This document shows positions 1 to 8,933 of a stretch of 64,000 nucleotides of DNA, one piece after another. The DNA comes from Flavobacteriales bacterium (GTDB lineage: Bacteria; Bacteroidota; Bacteroidia; Flavobacteriales; Flavobacteriaceae), in assembly GCA_017303755.1 (NCBI GenBank), contig JAFLBS010000001.1, positions 868,001-932,000 of the forward strand. The letters run 5' to 3'. Position 1 is the stretch's first letter. Every line of letters begins with the position of its first letter. Both the position numbers and the translations under genes were made by a program. The notes below the pieces were generated by a model that searched no databases, was not told the origin of the DNA, and saw nothing but the letters and a program-made list of their open reading frames with translations.

Positions 1-40
1 AGAATTTGTAGATTTACACCGATAAAAACTCTAATTAATT

Positions 41-439
41 ATGAAGTCATTCTATTTTTTCCTTCTTATAGCCTTTTTAAGTGTGGGTTCACATGCCCAA
101 ACACTCACTTTTAAAACCAGCAGCGTTAGTGTAACGGAGAAAAACGAAAAAGGGAAATGGAATAATTGGTCGGAATTTGTTGATGCCGACTTAATCATCA
201 CCATCGACGGTAAAAAAAATCGAATCGTTGTTAATTCGCCCGATATTCAGGTTTATACAATCAAAGCCTATGGTGAAAAAATCGAAAATGACGACCAAAA
301 AATAGTACCTTTTGAATGTGTTGACAACAATGGCTCAAAATGTAATATCATCGTTATTACGCACAAAAAAGAAAACAATCGTATGCAGTTTTACATCAAT
401 TATTCGGAGGTAAAATTTGTGTACAACATCTACAATTAA
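41..439 (+). CDS. small secreted protein of unknown function
   Basis: A 132-residue protein that I do not recognise. Residues 1-19 form a typical signal peptide (Lys near the start, a hydrophobic core, then SHAQ), so it should be exported to the periplasm or cell surface. The mature part alternates short hydrophobic and polar stretches, suggesting a small beta-rich fold, and has two cysteines (about residues 93 and 101) that could form a disulfide. The gene ends 8 bases before rnpA, so the two may be co-transcribed, but nothing in the sequence links it to RNase P. No ortholog-level function is claimed. Confidence 0.75.
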   Translation: MKSFYFFLLIAFLSVGSHAQTLTFKTSSVSVTEKNEKGKWNNWSEFVDADLIITIDGKKNRIVVNSPDIQVYTIKAYGEKIENDDQKIVPFECVDNNGSKCNIIVITHKKENNRMQFYINYSEVKFVYNIYN

Positions 440-447
440 ATTCAAAA

Positions 448-828
448 ATGGATTTCTCCTTTTCAAAAAATGAAAAATTAAAAAGCAGAAAAGTCATCGA
501 TTCGCTTTTTACCGAAGGAAAATCCGTTGCAAAATACCCGTTGCGATTAGTGTATGTTGAGGTAACAAACGAAGAAGAAATTCCACTGAAAATGGGCGTT
601 TCAGTTTCCAAAAAACACTTCAAACACGCTGTTGACCGCAATTACTTCAAGCGAGTTCTTCGCGAATGTTATCGCCTCAATAAACATCTTTTGTTGGACA
701 ACATTGAAAAAAAATACGCCGCTATGTTTTTTTATCAAACCAGCGACCGTTTGAGTTATCAAGAAATCAACGAAAAAACAATTCTCCTTTTTAAAAAATT
801 CATCGAAACAGAAAATAAAACGGTTTAG
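448..828 (+). CDS. rnpA: ribonuclease P protein component
   Basis: The protein subunit of RNase P, which helps the catalytic RNA bind precursor tRNAs for 5' end maturation. The 126-residue length is normal. The family's RNR signature is visible around residues 60-75 (AVDRNYFKRVLRE), preceded by the VSVSKK strand. The N-terminus (MDFSFSKNEKLKSRKVIDSLF) has the usual phenylalanine-rich, basic start. In many bacteria rpmH lies directly upstream; here a small secreted protein gene is there instead. The placement before a DUF4349 protein and an S41 protease is, from memory, common in flavobacteria. Confidence 0.95.
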   Translation: MDFSFSKNEKLKSRKVIDSLFTEGKSVAKYPLRLVYVEVTNEEEIPLKMGVSVSKKHFKHAVDRNYFKRVLRECYRLNKHLLLDNIEKKYAAMFFYQTSDRLSYQEINEKTILLFKKFIETENKTV

Positions 829-838
829 AATGAACTCA

Positions 839-873
839 TTTAAACTTTTTCGCCTCAATCAAAAAAGTTTAAA
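839..873. terminator. AT-rich inverted repeat after rnpA, possible terminator
   Basis: Two 12-base arms (839-850 and 862-873) are perfectly complementary around an 11-base loop. The stem is mostly A/T and is followed by a mixed rather than pure T tract, so termination efficiency is uncertain. It lies 11 bases after the rnpA stop. Confidence 0.35.
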
Positions 874-930
874 CAGTTTTAATAATAATACGAAGTCTTT
901 TTTCGTTTTTACATTCTAAATCAATTTATT

Positions 931-1812
931 ATGCGGTTTATTTTCACTTTTCTATCTATTGGATTTCTTTTTTGCGGTTGTAAAGAAGCCGAGGCAGAAG
1001 CCGATGTCGTTGCAGTAAAAATGCCTGCAAAAGTAATGTACGAAGAAGATCCAAATTATGACATGGCGGTTGATTCTGTTGCTACAGAAGCAGTACAAAA
1101 TGCACCAGCAATGAGTACTTCATCTGAAGAAAAAATGGAGCAAAAAATTATTAAATCGGGTGATTTGCGTTTTGAAACTTCCGACATGGAGGAAACGTAC
1201 GGCGCTGTTAATCAATTGATAAAAAAACACAAAGCGATTGTTCAAAGTGATACTGAAGATAAAGACAGTTACACTTTCAGCCGTTACTTAACACTCAGAA
1301 TTCCCAACGAACATTTTGACAACTTCATCAACGACTTAGGAAAAGGAGTTGACTATTTTGACAGAAAAAACATATCCATTGAAGATGTGACAGAAGAATA
1401 TATTGATGTTGCCTCGCGAATTAAAACCAAAAAAGCATTAGAAACGCGTTATCTCGAATTACTAAATAAAGCCAACAAAGTATCTGAAATGCTCGAAATT
1501 GAGCGTGAACTGGCAACCATTCGAGAAGAAATCGAGGCCAAAGAAGGTCGGTTGAAATACATCCAAAATAAGGTAGCGATGAGCACGATTAATATCGAAT
1601 TTTACAAAGCAATGGAACGTAAAGCGGGAGCACGCGTTTCTTTTGGTACAAAATTTGTCAATGCAATAAAATCGGGTTTCAACGGAATTTCAACTTTCTT
1701 CCTTTGGGTAATCGAAGTTTGGCCTTTTATTATTATTTTAGTGGCCTTGATATATTTTATTAGAAAACGATTTAAGAAAAAAAGCAACAATCAAAATGTG
1801 GACACGAATTAA
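931..1812 (+). CDS. DUF4349 domain lipoprotein with C-terminal membrane anchor
   Basis: A 293-residue envelope protein. The start has a hydrophobic signal segment ending in FLFCGC, so lipid attachment at Cys17 is plausible. Residues about 130-230 form the DUF4349 core, including a long charged helical region around 165-205 that is probably coiled coil. A transmembrane helix lies near residues 252-275, followed by a basic tail. The family has no established biochemical role. The gene overlaps the start of the next one by 17 bases, which argues for co-transcription with the S41 protease. Confidence 0.85.
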   Translation: MRFIFTFLSIGFLFCGCKEAEAEADVVAVKMPAKVMYEEDPNYDMAVDSVATEAVQNAPAMSTSSEEKMEQKIIKSGDLRFETSDMEETYGAVNQLIKKHKAIVQSDTEDKDSYTFSRYLTLRIPNEHFDNFINDLGKGVDYFDRKNISIEDVTEEYIDVASRIKTKKALETRYLELLNKANKVSEMLEIERELATIREEIEAKEGRLKYIQNKVAMSTINIEFYKAMERKAGARVSFGTKFVNAIKSGFNGISTFFLWVIEVWPFIIILVALIYFIRKRFKKKSNNQNVDTN

Positions 1813-3433
1813 GAAAAGATATGTAATTCCAGTAGTCGCTGGCGGATTTTTATTCGTTGGAATGAGTTTCAAAGACGACTTTTTTGAAGTGGCCAAACAA
1901 ATTGAAATTTTCACTACTACTTTCAAAACCGTAAACCAGAATTACGTAGATCAAGTTTCACCAGCCGAATTGATGGACAAAGCAATCAAGAGCATGCTGG
2001 CCGATTTGGATCCGTATACCAACTATTTCAACGAACAAGATGTTGTAAAATTCAAAATCAACAATACGGGCGAATACACCGGAATTGGTGCGATGATTAC
2101 TCGAAAAGAAGACAAACTCATCATCAAAGAACCCTACAAAGGATTTGCAGCTGATAAAGCAGGTTTAAAAGCAGGTGACGAAATCATTCAAATTGGTGAT
2201 GTGCTTTTATCCGACTATAAAGAAGATGCGTCACAATTGCTCAAAGGAACCAAAAACACTAAAGTTGATATTAAATACCTTCGTCAAGGAAAACCATTGA
2301 CTACTCAATTAATTTTGGACGAAGTTGAGGTAAAAGCTGTTCCTTTTTTTGCCAAAATTGATGCAAAAACAGGCTATATCGTTTTATCAAAATTCAACAA
2401 AAAAACTACTCAAGAAACCAAAGAAGCCTTAGAAAAACTTAAAGCTGATGGCGCCACTCAAATCATCTTAGATTTAAGAGGAAATCCGGGCGGACTTTTG
2501 AATGAAGCTATTAATGTCTGCAATTTGTTTGTTCCAAAAGGCGAAGTAATTGTAACTACCAAATCGAAAAACGAAAAACACAACAACGTATACAAAACCA
2601 CTCGTGAACCAATTGATACTGAAATTCCGCTAGCGATAATTGTAGACGGAAAAAGTGCTTCGGCTTCTGAAATTGTTTCGGGTGCGTTGCAAGACTTAGA
2701 TCGAGCGGTTGTTTTGGGAAGCAGAAGTTTCGGAAAAGGATTGGTACAACGTCCGTTTGATATGACCTACGGAACTCAAGTAAAAGTAACCATTTCAAGA
2801 TATTATACGCCTTCAGGAAGATGCATTCAAGCCTTAGATTATGCGCACAAAGACAGCGATGGGAAAGCAACTAAAACTGATGTTACAAAAGCCAACGCAT
2901 TCAAAACCAAAAAAGGAAGAACCGTATATGATGGTGGTGGAATTTTACCCGATATTGAAATTGCAGAAACCAAATTAAGTCCAATTAGTGAAGCCTTAAT
3001 TCGCAACGACGGAATTTTCAATTATGCAACGTATTACTATTACAAAAACCCTAATTTAGGCGATAAAATTCCAACTATTTCTGATGCTGATTATGCCGAT
3101 TTTAAAGCATTTTTGAAAAAAGAAAAATTTAGTTTTGACACCGAAACAGAGATTGCTTTAAAAAACACTTTAGAAAAAGCTAAAAAAGAAAACATCGATC
3201 AGACGATTGCTGTTGAATACCAACAATTGCTTTCGGCTTTACAAAAAAGTGAAGAGTCACTTTTAGACAAAAACAAAAAAGAAATTTCAAAATTGATTCA
3301 AGATGAATTAATTAAAAGATACCAATATAAAGAAGGATTGTATCAGTATTACACCAAAAGCAATGTTGAAATTTCACGTTCGATTACTTTGTTTAATAAC
3401 ATTGCCGAATACAATAAAATACTCAAACTATAA
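1796..3433 (+). CDS. S41 family C-terminal processing peptidase
   Basis: A periplasmic serine protease of the CtpA/Prc type (545 residues). A membrane or signal segment spans residues 9-24. A PDZ domain lies at about 90-165 (KAGLKAGDEI), and the S41 core at about 190-370. The catalytic Ser-Lys dyad is visible: Ser289 in GKSASASE and Lys314 in SFGKG, with the same 25-residue spacing as in E. coli Prc. About 170 C-terminal residues follow the core and are mostly helical and charged. Its ATG lies inside the end of the DUF4349 gene, and its stop overlaps the next ATG by one base (TAATG), so translation is probably coupled. Family members trim or degrade envelope proteins; the substrate here is unknown. 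Confidence 0.93.
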   Translation: MWTRIKKRYVIPVVAGGFLFVGMSFKDDFFEVAKQIEIFTTTFKTVNQNYVDQVSPAELMDKAIKSMLADLDPYTNYFNEQDVVKFKINNTGEYTGIGAMITRKEDKLIIKEPYKGFAADKAGLKAGDEIIQIGDVLLSDYKEDASQLLKGTKNTKVDIKYLRQGKPLTTQLILDEVEVKAVPFFAKIDAKTGYIVLSKFNKKTTQETKEALEKLKADGATQIILDLRGNPGGLLNEAINVCNLFVPKGEVIVTTKSKNEKHNNVYKTTREPIDTEIPLAIIVDGKSASASEIVSGALQDLDRAVVLGSRSFGKGLVQRPFDMTYGTQVKVTISRYYTPSGRCIQALDYAHKDSDGKATKTDVTKANAFKTKKGRTVYDGGGILPDIEIAETKLSPISEALIRNDGIFNYATYYYYKNPNLGDKIPTISDADYADFKAFLKKEKFSFDTETEIALKNTLEKAKKENIDQTIAVEYQQLLSALQKSEESLLDKNKKEISKLIQDELIKRYQYKEGLYQYYTKSNVEISRSITLFNNIAEYNKILKL

Positions 3434-4248
3434 TGTGGAAATTTATTAGAATTATTCCGTTTTTTATCGTCAGTTTACTCTACTCTCAAGAGGAAATGGT
3501 ACAAAGTGTTTATTTTGATTTTGATAAATTCTCTTTAGATGATAAACAAGCCAATGATGTGGTTGAATTCATCAGAAAAGCCGACTCAACGCGCATCGAA
3601 TCCATTCAGATTTTTGGTTATACTGATGATGTTGGAAAAGATGCCTACAACTTTAAACTATCAACTAACAGAGCCACAACGATTCAAAATAAATTAGTTG
3701 AAAACGGAATCAAAAATAAAATTATCGTTACCATCGAAGGAAAAGGTAGAATTTTAATTGACGATGATATTGTTGAAAATCTACCCGAAAAACGTTCCAA
3801 AAATCGCCGTGTGGATGTCGTACTGAACTTAAAACCACTACCAAAAATTGAGATTCCAGGTTTTTATAATATGGTTCAAAAAAACCATATTGTTGGCGAT
3901 CACATTTACTTGGATAATATTCATTTTGAAAAAGGAAGCAGTAAATTGACTACCAAATCAAAAAACGAATTGGATAAAGTTGCTCTTTTACTCCATCGTT
4001 ACAAAAACATACAATTTGAAATTCAAGGTCATGTATGTTGTACACCACCATATCAAAAAGAAGCCATCGATAAAGACACCAAAAAAAGACAGCTGTCTAC
4101 CAATCGAGCGCAATCAGTATACAAGTATTTGGTTTTGAAGAAAATCGCTAAAAACCGAATGACTTTCAAAGGGTACGGAAACACCGTTCCGCTAAATAAA
4201 GGTCCAGAATACGATCGTAGAGTTGAATTAGTAATCACCAAAATTTAG
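3433..4248 (+). CDS. OmpA-domain protein with two OmpA-like modules
   Basis: A 271-residue exported protein with a signal peptide ending near residue 18. Two OmpA C-terminal-like modules occur in series: the first starts at YFDFDKF (about residues 27-130), the second at IHFEKGSSKL (about 160-270). Such modules bind peptidoglycan. There is no N-terminal beta-barrel, so this is a periplasmic, not porin-like, member. The second module carries a neighbouring cysteine pair in GHVCC, shared with the next gene. The two genes are tandem paralogues that overlap by one base (TAGTG). Confidence 0.85.
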   Translation: MWKFIRIIPFFIVSLLYSQEEMVQSVYFDFDKFSLDDKQANDVVEFIRKADSTRIESIQIFGYTDDVGKDAYNFKLSTNRATTIQNKLVENGIKNKIIVTIEGKGRILIDDDIVENLPEKRSKNRRVDVVLNLKPLPKIEIPGFYNMVQKNHIVGDHIYLDNIHFEKGSSKLTTKSKNELDKVALLLHRYKNIQFEIQGHVCCTPPYQKEAIDKDTKKRQLSTNRAQSVYKYLVLKKIAKNRMTFKGYGNTVPLNKGPEYDRRVELVITKI

Positions 4249-5078
4249 TGCGATTCATTATCTACTTCTGGATTGTTTGTGGTTTTGCTACCACATCATT
4301 GTCCGCACAAGAACACAGTGTGTATTTTGATTCCAATACTTTTCTACTCAACGAAACGCAAAAAGCAACTCTAACTTCGTTATTTTCCTCTGAAGAAGAA
4401 ATGAAAATAACAATCGCTATAGAAGGCTTTTGTGACGATATTGGTTCGGATGAATCCAATCAAATTCTTTCCCAAAAAAGAGCCGATGAAGTAGCTCATT
4501 TTCTGCAAAACGAACTTCAATTGGTTGTATCAAATTCAATTGGCAAAGGTGAAATTTCACTTCCCGAAAATGCTCTAAATGCTGATGAAATTCGAAAAAA
4601 TAATCGTGTTGTAAAAATCCGTTTTTCAAAAGAAATTGTTGAGGTTAAACTCGATTCAGTAGAAAAAAAACCAACTCAAACAAATTATAAAACCTTTTCA
4701 GACGAACTTAAAAAAGGCGATCGAATTATTGTAAACAATCTTATTTTTATGGGTTCGCTCACTTATTTTCAATCGCCCGAAGAAGCCGAAGCCGAGCTGG
4801 AAAAAATCATTTCTTATTTAAAAACACATCCAAACACCAAAATTGAAATTCAAGGCCATGTGTGTTGCATTTCCAATTCGTTTAAAGATGCGTTCGATCG
4901 CAACAGTAGAAAGAACAACTTATCAGAAACCCGAGCCAAAAAAATATACGATTATTTTATCGAAAAAGGAATTGCCGCTAATCGAATGACACACAAAGGC
5001 TACGGAAGACAATTTCCAATTCCGGGCGGCGAAGAACACGACAATAAAAGAGTTGAAATTTTGATTGTTGAAGATTAA
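4248..5078 (+). CDS. OmpA-domain protein, tandem paralogue with GTG start
   Basis: A 276-residue paralogue of the preceding gene. The start is GTG, sharing its first base with the upstream TAG stop; this gives a clean signal peptide ending at about residue 20 (LSAQ), which supports the start. Two OmpA-like modules are seen: YFDSNTF near residue 26 and a second around 160-275 with EIQGHVCC and NRMTHKGYGRQFP. It should sit in the periplasm and contact peptidoglycan. Its TAA stop overlaps the stop of the convergent acetyltransferase gene, leaving no room for a terminator. Confidence 0.83.
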   Translation: MRFIIYFWIVCGFATTSLSAQEHSVYFDSNTFLLNETQKATLTSLFSSEEEMKITIAIEGFCDDIGSDESNQILSQKRADEVAHFLQNELQLVVSNSIGKGEISLPENALNADEIRKNNRVVKIRFSKEIVEVKLDSVEKKPTQTNYKTFSDELKKGDRIIVNNLIFMGSLTYFQSPEEAEAELEKIISYLKTHPNTKIEIQGHVCCISNSFKDAFDRNSRKNNLSETRAKKIYDYFIEKGIAANRMTHKGYGRQFPIPGGEEHDNKRVEILIVED

Positions 5079-5524
5079 TCCTTCTTCATTTCGATATGCG
5101 GAATATCGTCTTCCAAATACATTTCGCTGGTTTGAACAAATCCGTGAGTTTGATAAAATTTCTTCAGATACAACTGTGCTGAAATGGTAATTTTCGTTTC
5201 GTGAAAATGCGTTTTTACTGCATTTACCGCTTGGTACATTAGTTCATGTCCAATTTTCAATTCGCGGCGTGATGGCTTTACAATTACTCTTCCTATCGAT
5301 GCTTGTTCAAAATAATCATTCGGTTTAAATAATCGAGCGTAAGCCACCAATTCGCCCTCTATTTCACCCAACAAATGAATTGCTTTTTCGTCTTTACCAT
5401 CAATATCCTGATAAACGCAATTTTGCTCCACCACAAAGACTTCACTCCGCAATTGTAACAAAGAATACAACTCCGCAAGAGAAAGTTCGTTAAAACGCTT
5501 TATTTGCCATTTTACTAACGACAT
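5075..5524 (-). CDS. GNAT family N-acetyltransferase, ElaA-like
   Basis: A 149-residue cytosolic acetyltransferase close to ElaA in length and motifs. Recognisable are LRSEVFVVEQNCVYQDIDG at the N-terminus and the acetyl-CoA-binding stretch GRVIVKPSRRELKIGHELM (about residues 76-95). The substrate is not known for this family. It is the last gene of a run with the transglycosylase and DUF4837 genes, starting 4 bases after the DUF4837 stop. Its stop overlaps that of the convergent OmpA-domain gene. Confidence 0.88.
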   Translation of the reverse strand: MSLVKWQIKRFNELSLAELYSLLQLRSEVFVVEQNCVYQDIDGKDEKAIHLLGEIEGELVAYARLFKPNDYFEQASIGRVIVKPSRRELKIGHELMYQAVNAVKTHFHETKITISAQLYLKKFYQTHGFVQTSEMYLEDDIPHIEMKKD

Positions 5525-5528
5525 GATT

Positions 5529-6497
5529 TTACAGTTTAATAGTTTTGATGATGGCTTCTAATTCTAACATAAAATCACTTTTCCCTTTAAAAGGTGCATA
5601 ACAAAATCCTTCTAGGACAATTACACGTTTGCGTTGTTCATCAACAATTGCATAATTGATGAATGGTCCCGACATGAATGCATTTTTCAAATTCCACGTT
5701 CCTTTTGTTTCGTAGGCAACATGATTGGAAAGATTGATTTTATCCAAATACGGTGTAAAATCAGTTTCCGTTACCATTCGAGTTCTTTTTTTACTTCCGT
5801 GAATGTATTTATTGCCGATAGAATCTCTGACTTTTACTATCGAATTGATGATGTTTGTGGTGTCTTTTAATCGTTTGAATGGCAACTGATACGCGATGAT
5901 GCTCAAGTTTCCACCGTTGATTTCTTTTTTCATCCACAAAAACTTTTTCCCTTTTAAAACGGTTTTGAATTTGACCGGAATTTTAACATCTACATCAAAT
6001 TGCTCATTGATGTCATTGGTTTCTGATTTGTCAACGTAGATCTGACTTTGGATGGATCTAATTTCAGAATCGCGAATCATTTTAGTGATTTGTGGCGCTT
6101 TTACTTCGATAGAATCAATAAGATCTTTGAGTGTTCTTCCTGAAAATCGTATTAGAATCTGCGGATTGGATGTTTCGTTTTCTTTGATGCTAAAATCGTT
6201 CTTGACGTCTTTTTTTACCACAATGATGTTGCGACTTTTGGTCAGAAATCCGTCTAATAATTTTACTGGATATTGATTTAAGACAAAAAGAGGTTCTTCG
6301 TCTTGCAAACCAATTACGGGTGAGGCAAATTTATTTCGTAGTGAATCACCCACTTCTCCATTCCACAATTGGTCGTCGATAATTACCGAAACCGAATTGA
6401 TTTTGCCCAAGGTTTCATAAGCCGTGTTTTTTCGTTCCTCTATGCAAGAAGAAAAAAGAAACGGAACTAAAAGCAATAAAAAAAGGGTTTTATTCAT
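5529..6497 (-). CDS. DUF4837 family lipoprotein
   Basis: A 322-residue lipoprotein of a Bacteroidota-specific family without known function. The start at 6497 gives MNKTL, a hydrophobic signal and the lipobox FSSC with Cys18; an in-frame ATG 16 codons upstream would spoil this and was not chosen. The body contains the family-typical opening around VSVIIDDQLWNGEVGD and a segment near the end reading NYAIVDEQRKRVIVLEGFCYAPFKG. It lies 37 bases downstream of the lytic transglycosylase and directly upstream of the acetyltransferase, so the three are likely one operon acting at least partly in the envelope. Confidence 0.85.
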   Translation of the reverse strand: MNKTLFLLLLVPFLFSSCIEERKNTAYETLGKINSVSVIIDDQLWNGEVGDSLRNKFASPVIGLQDEEPLFVLNQYPVKLLDGFLTKSRNIIVVKKDVKNDFSIKENETSNPQILIRFSGRTLKDLIDSIEVKAPQITKMIRDSEIRSIQSQIYVDKSETNDINEQFDVDVKIPVKFKTVLKGKKFLWMKKEINGGNLSIIAYQLPFKRLKDTTNIINSIVKVRDSIGNKYIHGSKKRTRMVTETDFTPYLDKINLSNHVAYETKGTWNLKNAFMSGPFINYAIVDEQRKRVIVLEGFCYAPFKGKSDFMLELEAIIKTIKL

Positions 6498-6534
6498 ATC
6501 GAAATAAAACCCAAATTTACGTAAGATTTTGTAT

Positions 6535-8835
6535 TTATCCACCAATTTTTAATTTCATTCCTGGCTTAATACTTTCGTCTTGTATATTGTTCCATTTTTT
6601 GATGTCAGCAATAGTAACACCTGGGAATTTTTGTGAAATGCTATACAACGAATCGCCTCTTTTTACATAATACATTTTTTCATTTTCGTTTTTGGCAATG
6701 GCGTTATCTTTTTTGTTTTTAGCATTTTTATCTGCTACGGCAACATCCGTTTTAGAAACAATCAACGTTTCGCCTAATTTAATGTTATTGCCTTCGATTG
6801 AATTCCATTCTCTCAAATTTTCAATTGTAGTATTGTGCTTTTTAGCAATCAATCCTAAATTGTCCCCTTTTTGAACGGTGTATTCTTTCGTTTTTGTCTC
6901 AACAGCAACAGCGTTTTCAACTGAATTTTTGTCGCCAACAAGAACTTGAGCACCTAATTTAACATTGTTGTCTGGTAAATTATTCCATTCTCTTAATTGC
7001 TGAACCGTAACACCGTGTTTTCTTGCGATTGAGCTTAAATTATCTCCTTTAACAACTACATAGTAATTATCATTTGTGTCTACTTCTTGTACTTTTTCAC
7101 CGTTGTGGGTTTCTGTTTTAGAAGCTTTAGGTTCAATTGCAGCATACGATTCTTTGGTTTCAACAGGAGTTTTCACTTCTTTTTTAATGGTAGAAATCAC
7201 CTTTTCATTTTTGATGATTTTTAGGCTTTTCCCTTTAGCGATGTTATTTCCACTGATGCCATTCCACTTTTTGATGTCGGCTACAGTTACATCATATTTG
7301 TTAGCAATTGCGATTAAATTATCGCCACTAACTACTTTGTGGTATTTGGTAACGTCTTTATAAGTAACGACTTTCTCTGTTTTGAACGTTTTATCCGACT
7401 TTGGCTCAACCGATTTTACTTCGGCAACAGCGACAGTATCATTCGTCTTTACTTCGTTGGAAGCAATAACCTCTTTTGGTTCTTTGCTTTCGATTTTTTC
7501 AAACGAATAAATCTTTAAATTTCTTCCCAAAGGAGCGCTGTTACTGCGTAAACCGTTCCATTTCTTCAAATCATCAACGCTTACATTGTATTTTCTAGAA
7601 ATAAGCGTTAGGTTTTCACCTCTTCGTATTTTATGGTATTTGACACGTGATGCTAAATCGCCATTGATAATGTCTTTCGGACGAGAATACGCTACTTCGG
7701 TCATTGGTTTTTCGCGATTTCTTGCCACATAATCAACATAAGCATACACTTTGTCTTCGTTAGAAGCAAAAACAGCTATTTTGTCTTTTGGCAACTTCAA
7801 GAAATTGATTGATCCTGTGATGTACGGAATTTCATCGCGTTTGTACGACGGATTGAAAAACTTAATTTCCGCCTCCGAAATATTGAATAAATCGGAAATT
7901 TGCTTGAAAGTAATGTGTCTTTTAATGGCAATTGTATCCGTTGCAAAATGATTTGCAATGGCTTTGTTGGGAACAATTCCGTGTTCTTTGTGGTATTCAA
8001 AAATATACATCGTAGCTAAAAACGCTGGAAGATATCCTTGCGTTTCTTTTGGTAAGAATTTTTTAATGTTCCAGAAGTTTTGCTTTCCGCCCGAACGACG
8101 AATTGCTTTAGCTACATTTCCTGGACCCGAATTGTACGATGCCAATACCAAATCCCAATCGCCAAACATTTTGTACATATTGGTCATGTATTGCGACGCC
8201 GCTTCACTCGCTCTGAAAGGATCGCTGCGCTCATCAACATACGAGTCAATTTTTAAACCGTATTGTTTCCCTGTATGGTACATGAATTGCCACAAACCTG
8301 TTGCGCCTACTCTGGAAACTGCTTTCGGATTCAATGCTGATTCTACAATGGCTAAATATTTGATTTCTAGCGGAATATTGTTTTTAGCCAAATGTTCTTC
8401 GAAAACAGGGAAATAGAATTGTGACAATCCCATTAAGCGTTCAAATCCTTTTTTTCTGTTCTTTAAAAATGACTTGATGACGTTTTCAAGACCAACATTA
8501 TATTCAATATTGAAGGGTGATTTTTCATCCATCAACTTCAATCGCTCTTTTAGCAATTCAGTAGGAAGTTCGTAATCAACAGTTTCCTCCGTATCAATTT
8601 TGCAGATGTCACTGGTCATGCTATCGTACAAATCAAGCGAAGTCAATTCTTTCATCCACAAACTATCCACACAAGTCGCCATTTCGTCGTGAACAAAAGT
8701 AGCTTTAATGGAATCGAGGAATGAAATTTTCACTTCTTTTTTTACAATCGAGTCCACAACCGGAGTTGTTTCCTGAGCGTAAAAAAAGGATGAAACGAGT
8801 AAAAAAGTGTAGGTTATTTTATTTTTTATAGACAT
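6535..8835 (-). CDS. membrane-bound lytic murein transglycosylase D-like, five LysM repeats
   Basis: A 766-residue exported peptidoglycan-cleaving enzyme. A signal peptide ends near residue 20. The SLT domain lies at about 145-270 with the catalytic glutamate at residue 165 (AIVESALNP) and the supporting motifs GATGLWQFM and ASYNSGPGNV. Five clear LysM peptidoglycan-binding modules follow, each beginning Y-x-V/I-x-x-G-D/E-N/S-L and containing WN, separated by Lys/Thr/Glu-rich linkers. A degenerate LysM-like segment (ITFKQISDLFNIS) precedes them. MltD of E. coli has two LysM modules, so this member is extended, as is usual in Bacteroidota. It heads the operon that continues with DUF4837 and the acetyltransferase. 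Confidence 0.93.
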   Translation of the reverse strand: MSIKNKITYTFLLVSSFFYAQETTPVVDSIVKKEVKISFLDSIKATFVHDEMATCVDSLWMKELTSLDLYDSMTSDICKIDTEETVDYELPTELLKERLKLMDEKSPFNIEYNVGLENVIKSFLKNRKKGFERLMGLSQFYFPVFEEHLAKNNIPLEIKYLAIVESALNPKAVSRVGATGLWQFMYHTGKQYGLKIDSYVDERSDPFRASEAASQYMTNMYKMFGDWDLVLASYNSGPGNVAKAIRRSGGKQNFWNIKKFLPKETQGYLPAFLATMYIFEYHKEHGIVPNKAIANHFATDTIAIKRHITFKQISDLFNISEAEIKFFNPSYKRDEIPYITGSINFLKLPKDKIAVFASNEDKVYAYVDYVARNREKPMTEVAYSRPKDIINGDLASRVKYHKIRRGENLTLISRKYNVSVDDLKKWNGLRSNSAPLGRNLKIYSFEKIESKEPKEVIASNEVKTNDTVAVAEVKSVEPKSDKTFKTEKVVTYKDVTKYHKVVSGDNLIAIANKYDVTVADIKKWNGISGNNIAKGKSLKIIKNEKVISTIKKEVKTPVETKESYAAIEPKASKTETHNGEKVQEVDTNDNYYVVVKGDNLSSIARKHGVTVQQLREWNNLPDNNVKLGAQVLVGDKNSVENAVAVETKTKEYTVQKGDNLGLIAKKHNTTIENLREWNSIEGNNIKLGETLIVSKTDVAVADKNAKNKKDNAIAKNENEKMYYVKRGDSLYSISQKFPGVTIADIKKWNNIQDESIKPGMKLKIGG

Positions 8836-8879
8836 ATTGATTTCTCAATTATTTATTATTCAGTATTTTAAGCGATTTG

Positions 8880-8887
8880 CAAAATTA
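8880..8887 (-). promoter_or_regulatory. -7 promoter element for the transglycosylase operon
   Basis: On the minus strand this reads TAATTTTG, matching the Bacteroidota TAnnTTTG core, about 44 bases upstream of the start codon. No clear -33 TTG is seen at the usual distance. Confidence 0.4.
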
Positions 8888-8933
8888 GAACTTATAACGC
8901 TAAAAAATGTGTAAATATTGTTAAAAGTTGCAT

